A DNA stretch of 64,000 nucleotides from Arthrobacter sp. MYb23. Its GTDB lineage: Bacteria; Actinomycetota; Actinomycetes; Actinomycetales; Micrococcaceae. The translations under genes and the position numbers were made by a program. The notes beneath the pieces were generated by a model. It had not been told where the DNA came from. It saw nothing but the letters and a program-made list of their open reading frames with translations, and did not search any database. The DNA lies in the NCBI RefSeq assembly GCF_002979775.1, contig NZ_PCPR01000021.1, positions 1 through 64,000 of the forward strand, in the 5' to 3' direction. Numbering within the stretch: position 1 is the stretch's first letter; each line of letters opens with the position of its first letter. This document shows, piece by piece, positions 15,163 to 22,729 of the stretch.

Positions 15163-16851
15163 ATGAAGACCCTCATCAGCAACGCCACCCTGGTGGACGG
15201 AACCGGGGCGGACCGCCGCCGCGCGGACGTCCTGCTGGACGGCGCAGTGATTGCCGCCATCGCCGACGCCGGAACTCTCGCCGGAACGCTCGACGCCGGA
15301 ACGCTCACCGCAGCGGAAACCGGCACTGACCGCGTCATCGATGCCACCGGCCTGGTCCTGAGCCCCGGATTCATCGACATGCACGCACATTCGGACCTGC
15401 AACTGCTGGTGAACAGGGACCACTACGCCAAGCTCAGCCAAGGCGTCACCACGGAATTACTGGGCCAGGACGGCCTGTCCTACGCGCCCGTGGACGATGC
15501 CACGCTGGCTGGTGTCCGGGAGAAGATCGCCGGCTGGAACGACAATCCGGCCGAGTTTGACTGGAACTGGCGGACCGTGGGGGAGTACCTCGACCGCCTG
15601 GACAGGTTTGAAGAAAGCAACGGGGAACAGGACGGAGGCCGCATCGCCACCAACGCCGCCTACCTGGTACCTCAAGGAACTGTCCGGGCCATGGTGATGG
15701 GATTCGCCGAAGGCGACCCCACGCCCGGGCAACAGCAGCAGATGCAGGATGTCATCCGTACGGCGATGGAGGAGGGGGCCGTGGGAATGTCCTCGGGCCT
15801 GACCTACACGCCGGGCATGTACGCACGGACCGAGGAACTCGCCGGGCTCTGCCGGACCGTGGGCGAACTGGGTGGCTTCTACGCGCCGCATCACCGCTCC
15901 TACGGCAAAGGTGCGCTCGCAGCCTACGCCGAGATGATCGGGCTGAGCCGCGACACGGCATGCGCACTGCATCTGTCCCACGCCACCATGAACTTCGCGG
16001 AGAACAAGGGCCGCGCCGGGGAACTGCTGGACCTGATCGATGAAGCCTTGGACCAAGGTGTGGACATCACCCTGGACACCTACCCTTACCTCCCGGGAGC
16101 CACCACGCTCTCGGCGATCCTGCCCAGCTGGGCTTCGTCCGGCGGAACCGAGGCCACGCTGGCTCGCCTGGCAGACCCGGAAACCCGCGCGCGCATCCAA
16201 GAATCCGTGGAGGTCTACGGCTCCGACGGCTGCCACGGCGTGGTTGCCGAGTGGGACACCCTGGAAATCAGCGGCGTCCAGAACCCGGCGCTCGCAGGCC
16301 ACGTGGGCAAGACCGTTAGGGACATCGCTGCGGAGACCAAGCAGGAACCCTTCGATGTCTTCGCGCAGATCCTCACGGATGACCGCCTCGGCACTGGAAT
16401 CCTGCAGCACGTGGGTCACGAGGAAAACGTCCAGGCCATCATGAAGCACCGCACCCACACCGGCGGCAGCGACGGGCTTCTGGTCGGCGCCAAGCCACAC
16501 CCCCGTGCCTGGGGAACGTTCCCGCGCTACCTCGGCCACTACTCACGGGACCTCGGACTGCTCAGCCTCGAGGAAACGGTCCACCACCTCAGCGGCCGCC
16601 CCGCCGCAAGACTCAAGCTCCACAAGAGGGGACTGGTCCGCGAAGGCTACGCGGCCGACGTCGTGCTCTTCGATCCCGTAACCATTCGCGACGAAGCCAC
16701 TTTTGAGAATCCCCGCCAAGCCGCCAGCGGCATCCAATACGTGTTTGTCAACGGCACGGCAGCGATCGACGGCGGCAAACCCACCGGCGCCCGTGCCGGC
16801 CGCGCCCTCCGCAGACACCACGACGGCCTCACCCGAGAAGGACAGCAATGA
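15163..16851 (+). CDS. N-acyl-D-amino-acid deacylase (amidohydrolase)
   Basis: A 562-residue D-aminoacylase-type amidohydrolase. The metal motif IDMHAHSDL supplies H74 and H76. Further ligand-bearing segments are APHHRSYGKG, ALHLSHATM, and near the C-terminus HTGGSDGLLVGAKPHPRAWG. These enzymes remove acyl groups from N-acyl-D-amino acids and, in some subgroups, from N-acyl-D-glutamate or N-acyl amino sugar acids. Residues 37-50 contain a small tandem duplication (GTLAGTLDAGTLTA), matched in DNA by repeated GCCGGAACKCTC, an oddity in the first small domain. It starts 10 bases after the dehydratase stop and overlaps the aldolase gene by 4 bases, so it is part of one operon. Confidence 0.88.
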   Translation: MKTLISNATLVDGTGADRRRADVLLDGAVIAAIADAGTLAGTLDAGTLTAAETGTDRVIDATGLVLSPGFIDMHAHSDLQLLVNRDHYAKLSQGVTTELLGQDGLSYAPVDDATLAGVREKIAGWNDNPAEFDWNWRTVGEYLDRLDRFEESNGEQDGGRIATNAAYLVPQGTVRAMVMGFAEGDPTPGQQQQMQDVIRTAMEEGAVGMSSGLTYTPGMYARTEELAGLCRTVGELGGFYAPHHRSYGKGALAAYAEMIGLSRDTACALHLSHATMNFAENKGRAGELLDLIDEALDQGVDITLDTYPYLPGATTLSAILPSWASSGGTEATLARLADPETRARIQESVEVYGSDGCHGVVAEWDTLEISGVQNPALAGHVGKTVRDIAAETKQEPFDVFAQILTDDRLGTGILQHVGHEENVQAIMKHRTHTGGSDGLLVGAKPHPRAWGTFPRYLGHYSRDLGLLSLEETVHHLSGRPAARLKLHKRGLVREGYAADVVLFDPVTIRDEATFENPRQAASGIQYVFVNGTAAIDGGKPTGARAGRALRRHHDGLTREGQQ

Positions 16852-17483
16852 CCCCCGAACAATTCCTCCAGCAGCTCGAAGCCGACCGCACCCTGGCCGT
16901 GGTCCGCGCGCCGTCCATCACCGACGCCGCGGACCTTTGCCGGGCACTGGCCGACGGCGGCATCCGCAGCGTGGAACTCACGTTCACCACCCCGGATGTG
17001 CTCAAGCACGTCAAGCGCGCGGCGGAGACAGCCGCGGAGCATGGTGCCGCCGTCGGAATCGGAACCGTGATGACCGCCGACCAAGCCCGCGCAGCCATCG
17101 ACGCCGGTGCGCAGTTCCTGGTGACGCCCGGCCTCCGCCCGGAAGTTGCCGCCGTCGCGGTCGCCGCCGGAGTTCCCTTCAGCCTCGGTGCCATGACTCC
17201 CACCGAGGTGGCGCAGGCCCTGGACCTGGGGTCCGCCGCCGTCAAGATTTTCCCCGCCCGGCAGCTCGGCCCGGCGTACCTGAAGGACTTGCAGGGCCCG
17301 TATCCGGGCATCCGCTTGCTGCCTTCGGGAGGCATCGACGCCTCCAACGCCAAGAGCTACCTCGACGCCGGTGCTGCCGCAGTTTGCTGCGGCACCAGCG
17401 TGGTCCCGCCCGCAGCAGTTGCCGCAGGTGACTGGGCAGACATCGCGGCACGTGCCGCCGCCTTCACCGGCACCCTCAAGTAG
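16848..17483 (+). CDS. eda: KDPG/KHG aldolase
   Basis: A 211-residue class I aldolase that cleaves 2-keto-3-deoxy-6-phosphogluconate to pyruvate and glyceraldehyde-3-phosphate (and often 4-hydroxy-2-oxoglutarate). The catalytic Glu is E43 in SVELTFTTP, and the Schiff-base Lys is K133 in AAVKIFPA. GIGTVMTADQA and RLLPSGGI loops bind phosphate and substrate. It overlaps the deacylase gene (ATGA) and precedes the GntP permease by 23 bases. With the KDG kinase on the other strand it completes the end of an Entner-Doudoroff-type branch. Confidence 0.93.
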   Translation: MTPEQFLQQLEADRTLAVVRAPSITDAADLCRALADGGIRSVELTFTTPDVLKHVKRAAETAAEHGAAVGIGTVMTADQARAAIDAGAQFLVTPGLRPEVAAVAVAAGVPFSLGAMTPTEVAQALDLGSAAVKIFPARQLGPAYLKDLQGPYPGIRLLPSGGIDASNAKSYLDAGAAAVCCGTSVVPPAAVAAGDWADIAARAAAFTGTLK

Positions 17484-17506
17484 GACTCACCCAGAAAGAA
17501 ACGCCC

Positions 17507-18898
17507 ATGAATGAATTTCTTGAATGGCTGCGGCACGATACCGCCGGCCTGCTCCTCCTGGCAGGTGCCGGCATTGCCCTGCTGCTGTTCCTGATCATCA
17601 AGGTCAAGCTCGAACCGTTCATCGCCCTGGTGGGAACCGGTGTGATCGTGGCCCTGGTGGGAGGGATCTCCGTGGAAGCCCTGGTGGGCTCAGCCACCAA
17701 GAGCAGCGACGCCCTCATTGAAAAAGGCTTCGCGGGCATCCTTGGCCACATCACGGTGATCATCGGCCTCGGCACTGTCCTCGGTGCCATCCTGGAACGT
17801 TCCGGCGGTGCGGAAGTGCTCCTCGGAAGGCTGGTGAAGATCTTCGGCGAAAAGGGCACCCCGCTTGCCATGGGTATCACCGGCTTTGTGCTGGGTATCC
17901 CGGTGTTCTTCGACATCGGCATCTTCGTCCTGGCGCCGTTGGTCTACGTTGCCGCGATCCGTGGCGGCAAGTCGTTGGCCCTGTACGCCCTGCCGCTGCT
18001 GGCTGGTCTCTCCGTGACGCACGCGTTCCTTCCGCCGCACCCCGGCCCCGTTGCTGCGGCCGGACTGTTCGGTGTGGACCTCGGGTGGATCATCCTCATG
18101 GGCCTCATCTGCGGCATCCCCGCTTGGTTCGCTTCGGGCATCCTGTGGGGCACGTACATTGGCAAGCGCGTGATGGTTTCCGTGCCGGAGGACCGGATCG
18201 TTCCGGAATCTGATCAGGCCAAGGGCAACGAGCCGTCCATCGGGTTGGTCCTGCTGGCCATTGGCTTGCCCATGATCCTCATCCTCGGCGGCACCTTCGG
18301 CAACATCTTTGCCCCTGCAGGCACGTTCCGCGACATCCTCCAGTTCTTCGGCAACCCCGCAATTGCTCTGACAGTTGCTGTGCTCCTGGCCATGTGGCTC
18401 CTGGGAACCCGTCGCGGAATGACCTCCGCCGAACTCAGCGAAATCACGGGCTCTTCGTTACGACCTGTGGGCATGATCCTGCTGGTTGTTGGTGCCGGTG
18501 CGTTCTTCGGTGCGGTCCTTTCCGCCACCGGTGTTGGCAAGGCCGTAGCGGATTCACTGTCCCAGGCAGGGCTTCCCATCATCCTCTCCGCATTCGTGAT
18601 CAGTGCCGGCATGCGCATCGCCCAGGGCTCGGCCACGGTGGCCATTGTGACAACTGGCGGCATCCTGGCACCCAGCCTCGCCTCCGGGTACTCGCAGCCA
18701 CAGCTCGCATTGATTGTGGTGGCCATTTCCTCCGGCTCCATCATCGCCAGCCACGTGAACGACGGCGGATTCTGGATCATCTCCAAGTACTTCAACATGT
18801 CAGTCAAGGACACCCTGAAGACGTGGACCGTGCTGGAAACTGTGCTCTCCATTGTGGGCTTCGGGATGGCAGCGCTGCTGTACACGTTCGTCCGGTGA
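17507..18898 (+). CDS. GntP family sugar-acid permease
   Basis: A 463-residue, roughly 12-14-segment transporter of the gluconate/D-serine:H+ symporter family. Family marks include GIPVFFDIGIFVLAPLVY, HAFLPPHPGPVAAA (the conserved HP-x-P stretch after the fourth segments), QGSATVAIVTTGG and ASHVNDGGFWI. GntP members carry gluconate, 2-keto-3-deoxygluconate, D-serine or related hydroxy acids. Here the substrate is probably the sugar acid or N-acyl amino acid consumed by the operon. It is the last gene of the unit; a strong hairpin inside repeat B3 (19075-19116) would terminate the transcript. Confidence 0.92.
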   Translation: MNEFLEWLRHDTAGLLLLAGAGIALLLFLIIKVKLEPFIALVGTGVIVALVGGISVEALVGSATKSSDALIEKGFAGILGHITVIIGLGTVLGAILERSGGAEVLLGRLVKIFGEKGTPLAMGITGFVLGIPVFFDIGIFVLAPLVYVAAIRGGKSLALYALPLLAGLSVTHAFLPPHPGPVAAAGLFGVDLGWIILMGLICGIPAWFASGILWGTYIGKRVMVSVPEDRIVPESDQAKGNEPSIGLVLLAIGLPMILILGGTFGNIFAPAGTFRDILQFFGNPAIALTVAVLLAMWLLGTRRGMTSAELSEITGSSLRPVGMILLVVGAGAFFGAVLSATGVGKAVADSLSQAGLPIILSAFVISAGMRIAQGSATVAIVTTGGILAPSLASGYSQPQLALIVVAISSGSIIASHVNDGGFWIISKYFNMSVKDTLKTWTVLETVLSIVGFGMAALLYTFVR

Positions 18899-18902
18899 GG
18901 TC

Positions 18903-19024
18903 CTGACAGGTGACCGGCTGACGTGGTGAGCCGCTGACAGGTGACCGGCGCCGCCCAACCCGGGTGCCGGCTGACTTGGTGATCCGCTGACAGGTGAGCC
19001 TGCGCTGCCCAACCCGGGCGCCGG
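18903..19024. repeat. Short tandem motif cluster downstream of gntP
   Basis: CTGACAGGTGA occurs at 18903, 18934 and 18987; a variant CTGAC(G/T)TGGTGA occurs at 18918 and 18971. GCCCAACCCGGG(T/C)GCCGG follows two of the units. Spacing is 31 and 53 bp, so one unit lacks an internal 22-bp segment. No coding potential is seen. The whole gap 18899-19301 holds this cluster, repeat B3 and the terminator at 19172. Confidence 0.75.
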
Positions 19025-19046
19025 CGTCGTGCGCTTCTCGCTAGCC

Positions 19047-19144
19047 GTACCGCCACCACCCACTATGAAATCGAAACGGCCCCGACACGCCTTGCTCAAG
19101 GTGTGTCGGGGCCGTTCTCGCGTCAAAGAAGGTGCTGGCGGCAC
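19047..19144. repeat. Nested hairpin repeat, family B copy 3
   Basis: Outer arms GTACCGCCACCACC (19047-19060) and GGTGCTGGCGGCAC (19131-19144) pair at 12 of 14 positions. The inner hairpin is larger than in the other copies: 19 bp with one wobble (19075-19093 with 19098-19116, core CCCCGACACGCCTT), loop GCTC, then TTCTCG. TCAAAG precedes the right arm as in copies 1 and 2. It probably terminates the gntP operon. Confidence 0.85.
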
Positions 19145-19170
19145 TCTTCAAAGCGTCGCTTAAATAAAAG

Positions 19171-19211
19171 AGCTCCGGAGTGCGTTATTGGGGGATACGC
19201 ACTCCGGAGCG
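19171..19211 (-). terminator. Rho-independent terminator for the universal stress protein gene
   Basis: Fourteen-bp arms (GCTCCGGAGTGCGT 19172-19185 with 19197-19210) and an 11-base loop. On the minus strand the stem is followed by CTCTTTTATTT, a typical U-rich tail. It lies about 90 bases after the usp stop codon. Confidence 0.8.
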
Positions 19212-19301
19212 GCCTTTGAGCAGGGGCTTTCGCCGTCCTGCAGTAATCACTCTACGTGCCGTGAGACGCCTTTGCCACCACCTCGAATAAGTACTTTCGC
19301 T

Positions 19302-19865
19302 TTAGTTTCTATGGGCGGCGTCGTGCCTCTTCTTTTGGGGCACAATCAGCACCGGACGCCGCTGGTGGTGACTCAGCCAAGCCGCCACCGAGCCGTTCAG
19401 GGCTTCAGAAATACGGTGCCCCAGGCCAGGCTCCGGCGACCCCACAATGATCATCGAGGCGTCGATGTCAGAGGCCAGGCGGCCCAGCGCCCGGGCAGGA
19501 TCACCGGCCAGCAAGCGTAATGTCCAATCGGCGGTGCCGCCATCCATGGTCTCAGCGATGGCCTTGCCCAGATCATCCCGGACAGCAGCGACGTCCTCGT
19601 CATCCTTTTCGGGATGCAGGGACATCCGGTGCGTTTCACGCGAAGGGTCCCATTCCACGAGGTAGCTCGCCTCGTCCACATAAGCACAAACCAGCGGCAC
19701 GCCCAGTTGTTCGGCCAAGGTCCGGGCAGTCTGCAGGACCTCCACATGCTGGTCCGGAAGCACTCCGACAACCAAGGGAATCCGTCCGCTGAAACCTTCC
19801 GCAGCCATACCCCTATTGTTGCTCTGCGGCGTGTCCTTGAACAGCATGTTCGGGGCATCTGACAC
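19302..19865 (-). CDS. Universal stress protein (UspA family)
   Basis: A single-domain Usp protein of 187 residues. It has an N-terminal extension of about 27 residues, the first strand IPLVVGVLPDQH, and near the C-terminus the ATP-binding signature IIVGSPEPGLGHRISEALNG followed by SVAAWL. The glycine pattern G-x2-3-G-x9-G-S is close to that of ATP-binding Usp proteins. They help in survival of stasis or stress. An in-frame ATG at residue 20 is a possible shorter start. Single gene with its own terminator. Confidence 0.88.
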   Translation of the reverse strand: MSDAPNMLFKDTPQSNNRGMAAEGFSGRIPLVVGVLPDQHVEVLQTARTLAEQLGVPLVCAYVDEASYLVEWDPSRETHRMSLHPEKDDEDVAAVRDDLGKAIAETMDGGTADWTLRLLAGDPARALGRLASDIDASMIIVGSPEPGLGHRISEALNGSVAAWLSHHQRRPVLIVPQKKRHDAAHRN

Positions 19866-19943
19866 GGATCAAGCAGACGGCCGTGGACCCTTGTAGAGAT
19901 ACCCATCCCGGCCTACCGTTAATCCGAAGAAAGGCGGTCCGCG

Positions 19944-20144
19944 ATGGAAATCTATATGTGGTGGCTGGACCTGCACCTGGACAGCAAAGAGTGGCTGCGC
20001 GAAAACCTGCGGGCCGATGAACTGCCCCTGCAGGTATTGCAGCATATTGCCGAAGCCGGCGGACCCCACCCGGATAAGGTCAGCGGAGTTTTGACCATTG
20101 AGGATTGGGACTTCATCGAAACGCAGTCGGAGTTTGTGGACTGA
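19944..20144 (+). CDS. Small conserved protein of unknown function
   Basis: A 66-residue acidic protein rich in Trp and Asp/Glu (begins MEIYMWWLDLHLDSKEWLRE, ends QSEFVD). GAAAGGCGG stands 9 bases before the ATG, a good ribosome site, and codon use is like that of neighbours, so it is a real gene. No signal peptide, Cys or known motif is visible. It stands alone between usp (divergent) and a convergent membrane-protein gene. Confidence 0.7.
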   Translation: MEIYMWWLDLHLDSKEWLRENLRADELPLQVLQHIAEAGGPHPDKVSGVLTIEDWDFIETQSEFVD

Positions 20145-20214
20145 CGGACTTGGTGGCGCTCTTCAGTGCCCGTCAGCGCTTGTCAACGTTATGCGCAGCC
20201 GGCCGGGATGCCCG

Positions 20215-20598
20215 CTATGCGCAGCTGGCGGCCGGGCGTGTGGCCGCTACGATGACCTGGGCTGCGGTGTCCGGGCGAGCGGCCGCTACGATGACCTGAG
20301 CCGCGGTATCCGGGCCAAGTGACGGGCTCTCCTGTGCCTGGGCCGTGGCCTCCGCGGGCCGGAGCTTGGCCCTCATGCGCAGAAGTGCCACGGCTGAGAT
20401 CAGGAACCAGGCCACGTTCGTCACTACGGACGGCCAGGCCCCATGGAGCGTGCCGTTGATGATGAACGCGCATGACCCAAAGAGATTGACGGTCTGGAAA
20501 GTGCTGCCCGCCTGCAGCCACCCCATGGACACCGCCATGTAGCCGCCGAGCATTGCCACCGCGCCGGTCCAACCGGCAATTTCGAACAGCAGTTCCAT
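20215..20598 (-). CDS. Small membrane protein, CBU_0592-like, with duplicated tail
   Basis: A 127-residue protein with three or four membrane segments in the first 80 residues (WTGAVAMLGGYMAVSMGWL, FGSCAFIINGTL, VTNVAWFLISAVALL), resembling the CBU_0592 family of small integral membrane proteins. After residue 95 the tail holds two copies of PDTAAQVIVAA-x-RP, encoded by a 39-bp direct repeat (20242 and 20281), so the natural C-terminus may be shorter. Function is unknown. It is divergent from the LysR gene. Confidence 0.72.
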   Translation of the reverse strand: MELLFEIAGWTGAVAMLGGYMAVSMGWLQAGSTFQTVNLFGSCAFIINGTLHGAWPSVVTNVAWFLISAVALLRMRAKLRPAEATAQAQESPSLGPDTAAQVIVAAARPDTAAQVIVAATRPAASCA

Positions 20599-20779
20599 GG
20601 GAGTCCTTTCAGGATTTGGGCATCCTGATGAAGCCGTCGGGCGGCGTAAGGTCCAGGATGGGTGCTTGATTCGGGGGTCGATGCTGCGTGACTGAATCGT
20701 GCTTGTGAGTCAATATTGAGGGAGTTACAGGTTTAGTTCAATTGCATTATTCTGAATCCCATGTTTAGGAGCGCTTAAC

Positions 20780-21703
20780 ATGGATATGGACCCCCGCAGG
20801 CTGCTGGTTCTGCTGGCAGTTGCCCGCACCGGAGGCGTTCTTGCAGCAGCCGATGAACTGCGGATAACGCCGTCCGCAGTGTCGCAGCAGCTCAGCAAAC
20901 TCGAGCACGAGGCGGGCCAGGCCTTACTCCTGCGGACCCCCAAAGGATCAGTGCTCACACCCGCCGGACTGGCCATGGCAGAGGCCGGGGAAGAAATAGA
21001 ACGGGCACTCAACGTGGCCCGTGCCCGGATGCAGAGCGAAGTAAATATTGCGGGAGTGGTGCGGGTGGGCGGCTTCACCAGCTTCATGCGCACCGTGGTG
21101 ATCCCGCGACTTCCCGAATGGCGCAGCCAGTACCCCCAGCTGCAGATCCAGATCGTTGAAGACGGTTTCCCCGCGCTCATGCGGCTGCTCCGTCAACGGC
21201 AGCTCGATGCCGTAGTGATTGAACAGGACTCGACGGCGGCCGAGCAGCGTCCGATGGCGGCCGGAATGGTTCAGGAACCCCTGCTGGACGAGCCATGGAA
21301 GCTGGTGGTGCCCGCAGGGAGCCTGCTCGGCACGGACAACATAGACCTGAGCCGCCTGCACTTGCCGTGGCTGGGAGTGGAACCGTCAGCAGCCAACACC
21401 GCAGTACTCGGACGCCTCCGCCACTCGACGGGCACCAGGATTGAGACTGTCCACCAGTACCACGACACCCTCACCGCCCTGGCACTCGTCGCCGCCGGCG
21501 AGGGAGTGGCCATTGTGCCCACCCTCGCCCTGACGGGAGTGGTCCACGATCAGGTGGACATCCTGGATGTTCCCGGGTTGGGCACGCGGCACATCGCGCT
21601 CCGTCGGTTCGACCGCCGAAAAGCAGCGAGCCTGCCCGTGGACACGGTGGCCCGCCTGCTCCGGGAATCGGCGGCCGCGTTCGATACCCGTTCAGGCGCC
21701 TGA
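20780..21703 (+). CDS. LysR family transcriptional regulator
   Basis: A 307-residue LTTR. The N-terminal HTH (about 3-62: RRLLVLLAVARTGGVLAAAD, ITPSAVSQQLSKLEHEAG) and type 2 periplasmic-binding-like effector domain (about 90-300) are clear. AGGAG is placed 8 bases before ATG. LTTRs usually control a divergent neighbour, here the small membrane protein at 20215-20598; the convergent PEP-mutase-like gene is another candidate. The effector is unknown. Confidence 0.92.
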   Translation: MDMDPRRLLVLLAVARTGGVLAAADELRITPSAVSQQLSKLEHEAGQALLLRTPKGSVLTPAGLAMAEAGEEIERALNVARARMQSEVNIAGVVRVGGFTSFMRTVVIPRLPEWRSQYPQLQIQIVEDGFPALMRLLRQRQLDAVVIEQDSTAAEQRPMAAGMVQEPLLDEPWKLVVPAGSLLGTDNIDLSRLHLPWLGVEPSAANTAVLGRLRHSTGTRIETVHQYHDTLTALALVAAGEGVAIVPTLALTGVVHDQVDILDVPGLGTRHIALRRFDRRKAASLPVDTVARLLRESAAAFDTRSGA

Positions 21704-21815
21704 CCGGTCCCGCCTTCGCAGACAGGGACCGGCCGCCGCCAGCAGGGACCGGCCACCGGCCACCGCCAGCAGGGTCGGGCCAGCCGCCGGCGGTCAGTTG
21801 CTTCGGCTGGTTTAC

Positions 21816-22595
21816 CTAGTTCAGAGCAGGCGTATCAGTAGGGACCACGCCCGAGCCATAAAGGTCCGTAGCAAGATCCCGGAGAGCACGCAGAGCCACC
21901 CGCTGGGTGAAGGGACCATAAGACACGCGGGCCACGCCCAGTTCCTGGAGTTCGGCTGCGGGGAGGGCTCCGGGTGCACCGATCACGGAGAGCTTCCCGC
22001 GCCCGAGGCCCTCAACCAGCGGCTCGATCACCTCACGGGTCATGGCGCCGGGCACGAAAACCAGCGACGCGCCGGCGTCGAGAAACGCCCGTCCCCTGGC
22101 GATGGCGTCCTCAATGCTGTCCTTGATGGGACGGTCCCCGCCGCGCGCGATAGCGTCGGTCCGAGCGTTCAGCTGGAACGAAATGCCTTCTTCCGCAGCG
22201 GCTGCGATGATCGCCTGTACACGGGCAACGGCTTCGTCGAAGGGCCGCAACCGGTCTTCAACGTTCGCACCAACAACGCCGATTCCAATAGCCCGGCGGA
22301 TGGTCTCGGCCGGGTTCTCGTAACCATCGTCCAAGTCCGCAGTGACCGGGTGATCCACGGCGTCGACAATGCGCTTGACCCCGTCCAGGGCGACGTCCAG
22401 GGGCATGGTTCCGTCGGCATAGCCGAAGGCTGCAGCAATGGAATGCCCTGCGGTGGCGATTGCCTTGGTTTCAGGAAGTTCCGCAATAGTGCGCGCACTG
22501 ATGGCATCCCACACATTAACCACGCTCAGGATTTCCGGTGCTTCGTGGAGGGCTTTCAGCTGTTGTGCACGTGCAGAGGTGTTTGCTTCAGTCAT
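21816..22595 (-). CDS. Isocitrate lyase/PEP mutase superfamily enzyme
   Basis: A 259-residue member of the ICL/PEPM family with the metal-binding motif TADLDDGYENP and GANVEDRL, and a C-terminal GALPAAELQELGVARVSYGP loop. It lacks the KKCGH motif of isocitrate lyase and methylisocitrate lyase, so it is more likely a carboxyphosphonoenolpyruvate mutase-like or oxaloacetate hydrolase-like enzyme acting on 2-oxo acid C-C or C-P bonds. The exact reaction cannot be read from sequence. It is monocistronic and convergent with the LysR gene. Confidence 0.85.
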   Translation of the reverse strand: MTEANTSARAQQLKALHEAPEILSVVNVWDAISARTIAELPETKAIATAGHSIAAAFGYADGTMPLDVALDGVKRIVDAVDHPVTADLDDGYENPAETIRRAIGIGVVGANVEDRLRPFDEAVARVQAIIAAAAEEGISFQLNARTDAIARGGDRPIKDSIEDAIARGRAFLDAGASLVFVPGAMTREVIEPLVEGLGRGKLSVIGAPGALPAAELQELGVARVSYGPFTQRVALRALRDLATDLYGSGVVPTDTPALN

Positions 22596-22729
22596 CGTTG
22601 TTCTCCGTCATCGTTGTCCGTCATTCACGGGTGGAACCAGGCTCATTTGCCACCCACAGCCTAGGCATAACGTCACACAACGCGGTACCAGGGGGCCCGC
22701 AGAACCGGACGCCTGCCCGTGACTCGTGA

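Noticed and set aside
15457..16539. A 360-codon open frame antisense to the deacylase gene
   Set aside because: No domain or ribosome site is visible, and it lies fully inside a gene with clear metal motifs.
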